64,000 nt of DNA from Pseudofabraea citricarpa (lineage: Eukaryota; Ascomycota; Leotiomycetes; Helotiales; Dermateaceae): positions 372,001 to 436,000 of the forward strand of contig JAPWGK010000025.1 in the NCBI GenBank assembly GCA_029641185.1, read 5' to 3'. Both the position numbers and the translations under genes were made by a program. The notes below the pieces were generated by a model. That model did not search any database. It worked only from the letters and a program-made list of their open reading frames with translations, and had not been told where the DNA came from. Positions 36,540 through 48,836 of the stretch are shown one piece after another (position 1 is the first letter of the stretch; every line of letters begins with the position of its first letter).

Positions 36540-37566
36540 ATGTTACCTCACGCTATCATAATCCTAATGTTTCATTGACAGGCTGCAGTAAAAGGTGGTT
36601 GTCTGGTGAATGACAAGTGAGGAAGCTGATAATTGAGAAAGTTCGCCGTGATAGCACGAAAGCAGACGTTCAGCCCTTCCAGAAGGGTGCACAGCCATAG
36701 GATTCCAATAGTATAGCATCCACAGGTCAAGACGCTGGTCCCGGGAGGATGGACCGGTAATATCGGCCGTTGAAGGGTCCTATATATCTAGATTGTATGA
36801 TCCGCCTCTAGTCGTCGAAGGGGCAGCGCTGGCCGTTGACTTGGAAGCCCGGGATGGGTTGGGGGGAGACTGGCAAGTTGCTTTGACCCGGGTACGGAGT
36901 ACGGTACCAATATTGTAGAAATGGGGGTTGTAGACAGTACTATACAGTATACTGTAGTGTACTCAGTACTGTAGGTCCAAGATTATAGAGGGTGGTAGCC
37001 TTGGTCGGTAACCTAAATAAATAAAAAAGGACCTGGAGACCTGGAGACATGGAGACACTGAGGAAGCGTAGCCTTGCAGGTGCTTCTGCTTCTGTTGCGG
37101 TCATTTTCCAGGTCCACCGGGCAGGCTCACAGGCCTTCTACGGGCCCCTGTAGCCCCTGTAGCCCCTGTAGCCCTGTCAAGCCGGTGGGGTCGTCCGCTG
37201 AATCTAGCGCTGTTTCACGGTTGCTATGCCAACATGTTTCCTCCGCAAAGGTCTTCGCCCGGGAAAGCGAACACCATCACGCACCACGCACCACCACCAT
37301 AACCACCCCCAACACGCCAATTTCGTCCTTCTCCCCATCCATATACAAATTCACCCTTCTCCCCTCTTGTTGACAAACTCTCCCATTGATGACTTGCAGC
37401 ACGGTAGCACTTTTGGAAGTTTCGCAGCCGCGATCCCCTCTTGTCTCCTGCTGAGCTTCGCTTCTTCAAATCACAACAGACGAGCAGACTCAGTGGTGCC
37501 GCAGCTTCATTCCTCGCTACTCCACTCTCGAGCATCATTGCTGCACAGAGTCTACCCAGAGCCATC
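36540..37566. other. Intergenic region with short tandem repeats
   Basis: Contains clustered TACTGTA/AGTACT-type palindromic words (36936-36985), a GGAGACCT/GGAGACAT repeat (about 37033-37056) and a 9-bp CCCCTGTAG repeat of about four units near 37144-37172. The remainder should hold the Ase1 promoter. No gene is seen. Confidence 0.55.
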
Positions 37567-39986
37567 ATGGACACCAGCTATCTCTCCTCACAGGTGTCGA
37601 CCATCATTGGCCAGCTCCACGGCCTCTTCGATGAGATCGGAGTCCCCAACCATGAGCGCGAATCGCGAGAATCCGAGGTCAGTCTTGGGTGCATGAGCGT
37701 GATGCAGAACCATCTAGATCTAACCTCCACAGCTATTCGCAGCACTGTCCGAGACCCTACACAATCAAGTACGATTGGTCTCGACGGAGAAGAATGACAT
37801 GACTGAGGAAGCTCAGCGGATCATCACAACCATCAAGCAGATGGAAGCTTCCCTCGATGACAACAAGACCAGACACGAATACGAGGCCGAGGACGAAGAT
37901 CTAAAAATCACTTTCCCCTTGACGCGCTGCTTGCAGGGACTCAAGGAAAAGCATCTCCAGATCTCCAGGTTACACAAGGAGCGATTTGAACAAGTCAAGA
38001 GTAAGTGCCAAGCTAACCTGGGTCGGCAAAAAATACTGACGAGCAATAGAACTTGTCCAGGCTCTCGAATCATACTCGTCGCATCTCGAAAGCTCCTTTA
38101 TCAAAGTCAAGCTCCCACCGACTGCCCCCAACTCCAGCATTCCTCCAACCTTCGACCTCTCCCCATCTTACGTTAATGCCCTCGATGATGAATTTACCCG
38201 AGTTTACGAAGAATATACACGTCGCGTAGCAACCGTGAAGGCATTGGCCGAGCACATCATTCAATTATGGGCTGAACTTGGTACACCACAAGCCCAAACG
38301 GATAACATGATCGTCAAAAATTATCGCGAATCTCCAGAGCAGCTGGGATTACACGAAGACGATATTGCTCGACTACGAAGCAAGCGAGATAAGCTAGGAG
38401 ACGAGAAGAAGGCCCGCGAGAAGCGTTTGAGAGACCTTAAATCTATTGTAGAAGGTCTATGGGATCGCCTTGGAGTGGAGGAGCGCGACAGAAAGCAATT
38501 CCTAAATAACAACCGTGGTTGTGGGGTACGACAAATCAACGAGTTCGAGGACGAACTTGCGCGATTGAACGAGCTCAAGAGACAGAACCTTCACTTATTT
38601 GTTGAAGATGCTCGGTACAAGCTTCAGGATCTTTGGGATGGCCTCTACTTTTCCGAAGAGGAGATGCTGGAATTTACACCGGCTTTCTCTGATGTCTACA
38701 GCGATGCGCTACTCGAAGCACACGAGCAGGAGATTGAACGTCTGGAATCTTTGAAGGAACAACGTGCGCCAACGCTTGCTCTCATCGACAGACACCGATC
38801 TCTTGTAAAGGATCGCGATGACCTTGCTGCTTCAAGTCAAGATGCATCACGGTTGTTAGGGCGTGGTCAGAAGGGCGAGAAACGTGATCCAACACGACTA
38901 TTGAGAGAAGAAAAGATGAGAAAGCGAATCACCAAGGAATTGCCCAAGATTGCAGTCGAGTTGAGGAAGGTGTTAGAGCAATGGGAAGATGAATATGGTC
39001 GACCATTCCTTGTTCATGGCGAGAGATACATTGACGAACTTGATGCGTCCGAAGCCAAGCCAGCTCCTGGACCACGATCCAAGACACCAGCTGGTGGACC
39101 ACCAACGTTAACAAAGAAATCTAGCCAACTGAGTCGATCGAATAGCTCCGTAAAGCCGCCACCACGGGCACCTTCAAGAGCAGGAGCCAAAACCCCTGTA
39201 GCTGGGAATACACTTCCTAGAAGTCGCAATCCTTTCGCTAATTCTGTATCTGCTGCTGGCGGGGCCAAGAGTCCTTCAAAGATTCCATCTCGGGCACCCC
39301 TCTCAAACCTTACTGGCAATAACTCCCCAGAGCGCAAAGAACGTGCTCAATCAAGACAGCCTGAAGGGACTGATACCATTCGGAAGATGGGACCACCAAG
39401 AGCCCCACCACCAAAGATGAGAGATCTTTTTGTACCACCACCAGTTACTACACCTGTATCTCATTACCGCGGTGAAAGCATCATGTCTACTGGAAGCGTA
39501 CGCCACGTCTCTCCAGAAGATGTGTATGATGACCGATACCACCCTGTTCGTCCTTCATACCAAGAAGAACGTTACCAACAATACAACCGCCCACAATCTC
39601 AAGCCGTCTCATTAAAATCTTCAATGCGCGTCAATGAGCACGAACGATTTAACTATCCCAACCCTTACCCACCTCCACCTGCCAGCAGACAGATCTCGAA
39701 TACGTCGTCCGCTGCTACAACAAACATTTCCGGTTCTGAAAATTGGGAAACCTATGATGATGTATCGGAGCCCGAAGAGGATGTTTCAGATGCGTACTAT
39801 GCAAAGCTTAGAGCTGCTCGGGGAAAGAGATATACACCAGAAGATGGGTATGCTCTCCCCGGAAGTACAGGCAAGAAGCAAAAGGGTATTCCACCACATC
39901 ATGCAGGTCAGATGATGACGGATGCTGATGGCAATCGGATCCCCAGTGGGAGTGAAGCGAATTGGACTGATGAAGATCATTACTGA
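37567..39986 (+). CDS. ASE1: Ase1/PRC1/MAP65 microtubule-bundling protein
   Basis: Cross-links antiparallel microtubules in the spindle midzone during anaphase and cytokinesis. Three exons: 37567-37677, 37733-38000 and 38050-39986; 771 residues. The N-terminal dimerisation rod begins LSSQVSTIIGQLHGLFDEIG; the central spectrin-like microtubule-binding region has LWDRLGVEERDRKQFL and the conserved block LEQWEDEYGRPFLVHGERYI. From about residue 520 the chain is Pro/Ser/Arg rich and disordered, with several SP/TP sites suited to cyclin-dependent kinase control (inference). Intron junctions are GT..AG and keep frame. Length is in the family range. Confidence 0.94.
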
Positions 39987-41017
39987 TGACATCTCTCCTA
40001 TCTTTACCACATCGACATGATGATGAAGCTGATGATGACGAAAGCTTGAATTTCACGAGTCTTTTTTTCATTGATCATCTAGTTCTTTTCAGCCAGCCAG
40101 CGAAGCGAGCCCTTGTACAGATTTCTTGTTGCGCAAGCACTTCCACACCACATACAACACAACTCCACAGAGGTCTTCGCTTCTTGTACCTTATTTCATC
40201 CACCCAAACAGGGTGGACTGAAGATTTTTTTCCTTTTCTTTTTCTCCGTTCGAGTCGACTCTCCAACCAAAAACAACAACAAGAGGAGCAAAACCTCACA
40301 TGACTACGGAACAGGATAGGGGGATTGGTTGGATTGGACCTGGGGTTTTGGTTCACCATTTTCTTCACTTCTTCCTCGTCTCTTCTTCGCATACATGAAT
40401 ATTTTTCTCTTAATTCTGTCAGGATTGCATGTCTATCTCTTTAGTTTTACTGCCTTGTACGTACTTTATCGGGAGTTTTTATTTCGTGGGAGCTTTTGCT
40501 GTTTTTTGTTTGGGGTTTGGGGATACTTTGGGGACTTCGGGCTTGGTTTGGTTTGGTTTCGGTTTGTGGTAGATGGACCTGGATGGGTTTTATCTACCTA
40601 CCTAAGTGCGTTGTGTGTGGATTGAGCTGGACTGGACTAGACTGGCACTGGTTGGTTTGGTTTGGTTTTCGATAAAGAGTTTTTGCGTTTTCTTGTTCAT
40701 GTTGATGTTTTAAGAGAGAATGAGTCAAGTGAATAAAAGTTCAAGAAACCAGATGACTGAATTGGATTGAATTTGACTGACTTGAATGAGGGTTTTTTCT
40801 AAGTTAAGATATTATACATCTGACTGGTTTCATAAGAGTTGTCTGCTTTTCTTTTCAAGAACGAGTTTTATACTGTTACGTATCTATCACTGTGGGGTTT
40901 TTCGTAACTTTATATTCACTTCTGGCTTCTCTTGCTTTGTGATTATATTCCCAGACGCTGATATATGCTACAGCATACTCTATAAGAGAGGTACCCACTC
41001 TGTCCGGGTCTACTTGC

Positions 41018-41018
<1 letters not shown>
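39987..41018. other. Intergenic region
   Basis: Long 3' flank of the Ase1 gene with repeated GGTTTGGTTTGG words (about 40544-40568 and 40649-40670). Open frames on both strands are low complexity; no gene is supported. Confidence 0.5.

Positions 41019-41053
<35 letters not shown>
41019..41053. repeat. (AG)n microsatellite
   Basis: Uninterrupted AG dinucleotide run of about 35 bp, immediately downstream of the scytalone dehydratase-like gene. Confidence 0.95.
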
Positions 41054-41055
<2 letters not shown>

Positions 41056-41103
41056 TCTTTGTATCATCACCACACCTCAACTAACACTTCTACAGCAAAG
41101 ACC

Positions 41104-41741
41104 TCACGCTCCAACCACATCATCGGGCCGTCCAATGCGCAAGAAGTCCCCCGTATGATAGAGCACCTCAGGGCGAATAACAGCAACGCGCCAGCGCTCG
41201 CCGATCCTCACGAGCGTCTGCTGCATCCAGCTCCTGCCATCGCTCACCTCGTCGATGCCGCACATGGGGCTGGCGTAGTCGCCGCCCTTGACGCGCCGCC
41301 CATGGCTCGCCAGCTGCTGCCACTCCACCACCACCTCCCCCTCGCCCTCGCCCTCGCCGACCGACTTGAAGTACGGCACCCCCAGCAGGTGCTGCGTCGC
41401 CAGCGCCTTCACCCCCAGGTGCTCCGCCCCGAGCCATTCGTCCACGAACTCCCCCGCCCCGTACGCCTTGCGGCCCCACGCTGGCACCACTAGGCTGTAG
41501 TCGACGGTTAGCCTTGGTGCTAGGCATGCGAGGAGGCGGGCTTTGTCCTGTTTTGGGGTTCTTCTTTAGCTTTTTTTTTTTTTTTTTGGCTTTGTTTGGG
41601 TATGTTTCTACTGTGGATGGATGGGTGCTGAGGAGGGCTCACTTTTCGATCATATGCGTCGGCGAGCGTGCGTGAGGTTTGGCATATCTCTATGTAGTCC
41701 TGGAAGCTGAGGTTCGTGGGCGTGTATATCTCGAATGCCAT
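41104..41741 (-). CDS. Scytalone dehydratase-like (NTF2-fold) protein
   Basis: Two exons on the minus strand: 41741-41643 and 41547-41104; 180 residues. The pattern LSFQDYIEICQTSRTLADAYDRKD.ARLLACLAP.L.VDY, ATQHLLGVPYFKSV and EWQQLASH follows scytalone dehydratase, the melanin-pathway enzyme that dehydrates scytalone and vermelone. Counterparts of its catalytic Asp (DAYD), His (TQH) and second His (ASH) are visible, but overall similarity is moderate and a Gly-Glu-rich loop (GEGEGEGE) is inserted. It could be a polyketide-cluster dehydratase rather than the melanin enzyme. The second exon is far richer in G+C than its surroundings. Confidence 0.75.
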
Positions 41742-44284
41742 GGTTGGTTGAGTCGGTTGAGCTGGTTGCGATGTTTATTCTCTTGCTGTACGTAGAAGAA
41801 GTAGAGGCTTGTCTTTTAATACTTTCAATGCTCTTGATCTCGAGACTCCCCACCTCCTCTCCCTCCCGGAGAGGCGGGGGAGATGCTGGGCGTCCCCCCC
41901 ACTCCGGAGTGTGAGTAAAGTTTATATTTTTAAGAGGTATCTTGGAATGGGAAAGGTGCTGTTGGTTCGTGGGAGGGATGTGTGAGTATTGAGAGAGTCG
42001 GGGTGGGTATGTAGCCGTGTAGATCAAGAGTAGGTAGGCGCTAGCACAAGAGGTCTTCTGTAGCCGACTAAATTGCTTAATGGTAGCTCCAACGTATCTC
42101 AATATGATGATTGCTATGGACTAAGACGTTCTTGTACCACCCCCTTGAAAGTTTTGATCAAGTTATCAGTAATGGCATATAAATTATAAGATTTGCATGT
42201 AGTGACAGATGTAATTTATCTACTAGGCTGGGACAATCGGGTCTTAGTATAATACTAGCTGTAGAACTGCTTGATTTCATACTCGAGTCAGAGCACTGCA
42301 AGACCAGGGACGAGCCGCAAGTATGTCTCCCAAAGTAGATAATTAAAAAAAAGATCTCAACATCAAATACTCAGAACGATATCCATTATACGGTGCGCCA
42401 TCTTGTTTCTATCAGACTGTGACAAATCATATATTGACTGCATTGATAGTTTAGCAAAAGGCAATATATGAGTTGATTAGCTAAACTCAAGTTTATAGCG
42501 AAGTACCACTCCAGCGGGTGAATTCAAGCATCAAAATGATCCTCTGCGTAAAGTTAGGTTTAAACTTGTGATATCGTAAAGGTTCACCGAGCCCAAGATC
42601 CGACAGTAACATCAAAGTATGATAACTCGTTCTACCAAGAGGGAAAGACCCCAATACCAATTCTATAAGCGCGTTCTTGAACTTTGCTATAACACTCACA
42701 ACTTGAAGGAGGAGAGGTTCACCTTAGAAGCAACAAGACAAAGGACACCAAAATTCCATCTCTCCTGGGGACCAGGCTCTTTATCATACGAATGTAAAGT
42801 GCTCGCTACTCGCTCCTCGGACTCCGGCTTCTCGCTCTCGGACAACGAGCTGTAGCGAGAGTCCGGGGAAAACCACCATGCGAAGCTGACCTTCTTTCTT
42901 TTTACTGGCTCCGACGTATTTCCACCAAGGGCACTGCGTTGGTTCTGCATTTTGCAGCTGAGTTGATTGGCCGAGCTAGGACCGGCGGGCACAGGACAGG
43001 ACAGTAGAAATTCAGTCGCTACTACTTACTGTACGGTGTCCTACTGTACTGTACAGCGCATTACTCGCGTATGCACCATTTAGAGTTCCCAGAGATGCTA
43101 ACCTAATTTTACTGCCAGATTCAGTTTGATCTGCGGGTAAAAACGTCCGAATCTCGGCTCCCGCCCGCATGTCATGCTGATCCGCAGGAACTCCTATCGA
43201 GGCTCCGTGCGGCGTCAGCAGCAGAATCTCTAGTTATACAGCCGTATCCCGCGAAGGAAAAGAGTCGCGTTCTCGCCGTTTGATCATTTCTCTCGAACTG
43301 TGAGAACCTCGGAGAGATTTAGCTTACTCAGAAAGGTAAAAGTCGTGTATAATTCACTAGGGTTTAATTTCCTTTTTTATAATAAAAGAAAATTTCGGAA
43401 TACAGAATCACGCGTCTTGATTGGCTGTTAACACCCAGCCGCTAGCTGTTTTATGTTCTCTTCCTATGTTCATGTTGTTGGTGACTTTCTACTATGTTGT
43501 TGAAGCAGATGCACCACCAAAGCATTGTATAATTAAGCGAGGTCGCTAGAAATAACGACCTTTTACAAACTTATATAGCCCGACATTAGTGCATACGTGA
43601 AGCGGGTATAATGCTATTTTATAGACTTGCTTAGAAAAGAGTACTTTAGATTCAATATATGTATACATATAACTTAAGCACACTTAGATACCTCTGAATT
43701 GGAAAGTAGTGGCTGTGAATTGCTCCGTCATATATCTGATTTGACAATTCTGTTTTACAGGACTTAGTACTAATTAATAATTATACCACTTTATTTTATG
43801 ATTTCTATGTCTAATAGTTACATGCGGTCAAAGCTCATAGCTCTTGTGTTCTTCGTCGAGTCCGACCAATTAGCCGTGAAAGTCTCAGCTTTCAACGCTG
43901 CGAACGGCTCAGTCAGGTAATCATGCAGCTGATCAAGACGCTACATGGGCATCTGTAGGATACCCTAGCTGAATCCCTGACACGATAATCCAGAACGTTA
44001 TCTGGGTATATTAGGCTGAAAGCTCGTTGGGAAAAAGCGGTCACGATTTGGCTGCCGAATAGCTCCCATGCGGTTGGTACCTGAGAGACATGTTGCAGAT
44101 ATGACCATCACGGGCGTCGGGTAGGCCGAGGGACCGAGTCCCACAGTACCATGAATGCATAGATTGTTCAGGCAGTGTGGGAAAGCCTATTTCCATCGCG
44201 TCAAATTGATATAAAGGCTGGTAGACCACATCGCCAAAATGATAGCGAAGGCATAACCCAAACAAAATTTCACTCGGCTTTGAA
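41742..44284. other. Long intergenic region
   Basis: About 2.5 kb without a supportable gene. Contains TACTGTAC palindrome-like words at 43025-43056 and AT-rich DNA at 43370-43800. Reading frames longer than 60 codons start at non-ATG codons or show no protein-like pattern. The end carries the P450 promoter. Confidence 0.5.
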
Positions 44285-45647
44285 ATGTCCTCGCAAGCAC
44301 CACATCACCTTGTTCTTTTTCTCGAGCAGCTGAGTGCTCAAACTAGGAATGCGGAACCTAAGACTTTGCTTCTGGCCTCTGGTGGATTCGTTTCTTTGGT
44401 GAGTAGATATACATGACGCTATCGCTTTTAAAACTGGATGCTAATGTTGGTCTCAAGTTGATTGTGTCTTTTATCACATACGGCATCTATAACCTCTACT
44501 TTCACCCTCTCGCAAGCTATCCAGGGCCTAGATTGTGGGCCGCATATCAAATCCCATTCTATTGGTCTACGTGGAACGGCACGATTCCGTATGATGTTGC
44601 AGCGCACCATGAAAAGTACGGGGCTATAGTGCGCATCGCACCAAATGAGCTATCTTATGTCTCCGAGCAGGCATGGAACGACATCTACGGATTTCGAACT
44701 GGCAAGAAAACGCTGATGAAGGATCCCGTCCAAGCACAGCCTTCGCCAGATACAAACGTCCACGGGCTGATTACAACACCGTCAGATGCTGATCATGGAC
44801 GGATGAGACGCAGCTTGACACATGGGTTCTCTGAAAAGGCACTCAGAGATCAGGAGGGTCTTATTACTGTGTACATCGATAGGCTGATAGCTAAGATGTC
44901 GTCCGTCGCAGATGAGGGCGAGGCCACGGATATGCTGCGCTTGTTCAACTTCACGACGTTTGATATCATTGGGGACCTTACTTTCGGTCACGACTTTGAC
45001 TCGTTCAACTCTGGCCGTGATTGGATCCGAGCCATTTCTCTCTTTGTGAAGTCAGACGTTCTGGCAGTCATTCCAAAGGCTTACGTGAGTTGACCTTTGA
45101 AGCCGACGACTTCCCGCCTTGAAGACTAATATCCGTGCCGTAGCCTTTGTTTTCGGCCATTTTGAACTTGCTCGTCCCGGCAGAAATAAGAGCCGCCAGA
45201 CTGGCCCATCTTGGCAGCACCAAAGGGATCCTTGACGAGAGGTTGGCTTCGAAAGTATCCCGTCCTGATTTGTAAGTCTTCATCATGAGTCAAGCAAGAC
45301 GGAAGTCAGAGACATGCTACGGGGAAACCCTCTTGGCGATGTTTTTTCTTTTTTCTTTTCCAGCTGGAATCCACAACTCGTGTTCGAGTCAATCCTGTCC
45401 ATCTATAGTATTTGAGTCTTGAGCTGACAAAATAAACCACCACAGCATGTCGTCGGTCCTCAAATCCTATGGGACCGAGCAGGGGATCACATACGAAGAG
45501 CTTCAATCAACAGCTGCCCTCATAATGCTAGCCGGGTCCGAAACGACAGCAACGACGCTGTCAGCAGCCATGTACTTCCTCGGCACCCAGCCGGAGGTGC
45601 TGAAGTCGCTGACACAAGAGATCCGATCCACGTTCCCGTCCGAAGAC

Positions 45648-45655
45648 GCAATTAC
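45648..45655 (+). repeat. Target site duplication, left copy
   Basis: GCAATTAC directly before the element; the identical octamer follows its other end at 52403-52410. An 8-bp duplication is typical of hAT-type insertion. Confidence 0.9.
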
Positions 45656-45678
45656 TAGACTTCGGCATAGGTATCTAT
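45656..45678 (+). repeat. Left terminal inverted repeat
   Basis: TAGACTTCGGCATAGGTA plus TCTAT; pairs with 52380-52402 with one mismatch over 23 bases. Confidence 0.92.
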
Positions 45679-48600
45679 TACCTATTACCTACTCGCCCTA
45701 TAGGGCCCTATAGGTAGGTTTTCTTATTTTAAAAAAATCTACGGGTTATTTTTTAAAAAAAAAACCTACCTATAAAACCTATAGGTAATTTATATAATTT
45801 TAGTAATCCTAGGGAAGATTCTTAAGACTTAATAGAAGTAATAGAAAAGCGGGTAATAAAACTTTAATTATTATAAGATTATTATAACTAGGTATAATAA
45901 GTATATATTCTTAGAGTTTTAGTTTTATTACTTAATAATTTAGAATATCTCTAATACTTATTTAATAATAATAATAGAAAACTATTAGTTTTAGGTAATT
46001 TTAGTTCTTTTAAATTATTAGGAGAATCTAATAAATTAAATATATTAGGATATTATTTTATTTTTATATTAGCTTAATATTTTATCTTAAAAATATAACT
46101 TCTTTAAATAAAAGAAAATATATTATTTAAATATTAGGCTTAATAGGTTTATATTAATATCTTTTTAGTCTTAAAAGTTTATTTTAAAGTATTAGGAATA
46201 TCTTTTTTATTATTAATATAAATTATAATTATTTTTATAATTATATCTTTTAATCTTTGATTTTCTTTCTTTAAAACTTTATTAGGGGTTAAGCCTTATA
46301 TATTTATTATAAAAGCTAATATATTAAAAGTATTATTTATTTTTAATATATTATTATAAGTTTAATTATAATAATTATAAATAATAATAGCTAATATAAT
46401 CTTAAGACTTAGTCTAATATAATAATAATAATAAATATCCTAGGTAATATTAAATATATATTTAAGATTAATACTAGTAACTTAAATATAAAAAAAGTTT
46501 TATATTATTTTAGCTAAAATAAGAAATTTAATCTCTTATATAAATTAAAATTTAAAAGACTTAAGATTAATAATAATTATCTTAAGATTAATATTAATTA
46601 CTATAAAAATATATTAATTATAAGTAAAGAAATTTACCTTTTATTAAATATTAATTAGCTTTAGATAATAAGTTTATTTTATTTTTTTTATTTTTACTTA
46701 ATATAAAAAATAAAAATAAATTACTTATAAGTTTAAAGATAATATTTAAGCTTTATAAACTTATTTATTCGGTTAAGCTTTTATATATTATTTTATATTT
46801 AGCTTTAAATAATTACTTAAATTATTTTTTATAATAATAAATTTAATCTTTTTTATTTATTATAAAACTTAGATTTTCTTAAAAAAATTTAGTTTTATAA
46901 GAAGAAATTAGGATTATATAAATTATATAAATACTCCTAAGATTTATATAAGTTTCTTAATAATATTTATAAAGTTTTATTAATATTATATTAATATCTT
47001 ATATTATAAGTATAATTTATATAATATATAAAAATTAAATAAATATTTTACTTTTAAGTTTTAATAATATATCTTTAAGATATTTAAAAAATTTATTATA
47101 TATACTAAAAATAAAATTATAAGATAGATTTTTAGCTCGATTAATAATATTAGTTAAATAATTAAATAATTTTATAAGATTAATAAGATATTTAATCTAA
47201 GATTATTTATTTTTATTTAAATAATAAATAATATATTAATTAATATAAGTAAACTTATTAATTATTTCTTAGAAGTATAAAACTTAAATAAATATAATAT
47301 AAATAGAATTCTATTAAATAAAAATATCTTAAATTAATTATAAAATTTATTTAATTATTAATAGATTATTTTCTTAGATAATTTTCTTTTAAATCTTATT
47401 AAATTCTTTAATTTAATAGCCGCTTAAATTAATAAAAATAATAAGACGTTTTATTTAATATTAATTAATATAAGATTATTATATAACTTAATTTAATATA
47501 ATATATTTTAGCTAAAATTATTAGAATATAAGTAATATTTATTTTATTTAACTCTTAAAAGATATTATTATTTTTTTTCTTCTAAGATTAAATAATATTA
47601 TTATTTATTAGTTTAATATAAATAATACTAAGGAGATTACTAAGAGTAAGTTAAATAATATAAGTTAAATAAGAAATTCTAGTAATTTTTTATAAGAATA
47701 TAATACCTAGTAAAATTAAAAGATTAAAAGTATTATTTAATTCTTTTATTAATATAATATTATTACTAGTATTATTAGTTATTATAATAATAATATTATC
47801 TTTAATATTAAACTTTTATAAAACTTTTATAATAATTTTTATAAGTATTTTACTAGAATAAAAACCCCTTAAATATTTAAATTTAATAAAAGAATATTAA
47901 AAGATTTATTTAAAGTTAATAAATATAATTATAATACCTAGAAAAAATATATAAGTTTAGCTTAACTAATAATCTAATATAATTAATATTTTAGATTTTA
48001 GAACTCGATTATAAAATAAAAGTTATTTAATCTTATATATATATATTATAATATTAATATATAAAATTTTAGCTAATAATATCTTAAACTTATTATTAAA
48101 TATAAAAAAAAATTTATAAAATATAAGGTTTTTTATATAATAAAACGAAAGCTTTAAACTTAATATAAGCTTTACTAAAAACTCTTATAATATCTTATAT
48201 ATAATAGTTATAATAATAGATATTTTTAATATAAGTAATAAGTTAATAAGAAAATCTAGATTTTATATTAATCTTATATTAATTAAAAAAAAATATACTT
48301 AGTTTTAGAAAATATACTTAATTAAAAGTTATTTTAATAAGCTAATTTTTTTCTTATATTTTAAAGACTTTAAATAATTTAAAAGAATAATAATACTAAT
48401 ATTCCTTAAACTTAAATAAATAAGTTATATAAAATAAAATTTATAAATAATTATAGATAACCTAGAATAATAATTTATAGCTTTAGAAAATAAAATCTAG
48501 GATTTTAAGATTCTTTTAGAAAAACTTTATTTTATATTATTATTTTAAAGTATATTATTTTATATCTAATTAGTATTATTTTACTAAAATAAAAAACTTT

Positions 48601-48748
48601 CTCTAGAATTATTATTAAAATAAAAATAACTTTTTTTTTTCTTAATTTAAGTAAATTTAATTAAAAGGTTATTAGTAAACTTAGAAATAAAAGAAAATAT
48701 TTTAGTTAAAGTTTAATAGATTAATAATATAATTTTAAATAAGTAAAA

Positions 48749-48836
48749 GTAATAATTTAAGGTAAAAATAATAATTTAAGATAAAAGTAATAATTTAAGA
48801 TAAAAATAATAATTTAAGATAAAAGTAATAATAATA
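48749..48836. repeat. 19-bp tandem repeat inside the transposon
   Basis: Four full units start at 48749, 48768, 48787 and 48806 (consensus RTAATAATTTAAGATAAAA), followed by a partial unit. The units differ at one or two bases, so the array arose late or escaped divergence. Confidence 0.8.

Noticed and set aside
40786..41493. Plus-strand 235-codon frame
   Set aside because: It runs through the AG microsatellite and then antisense to the scytalone dehydratase-like exon; low complexity.
42696..42992. Minus-strand 98-codon frame upstream of the P450 gene
   Set aside because: It starts at GTG and shows no conserved pattern; insufficient support.
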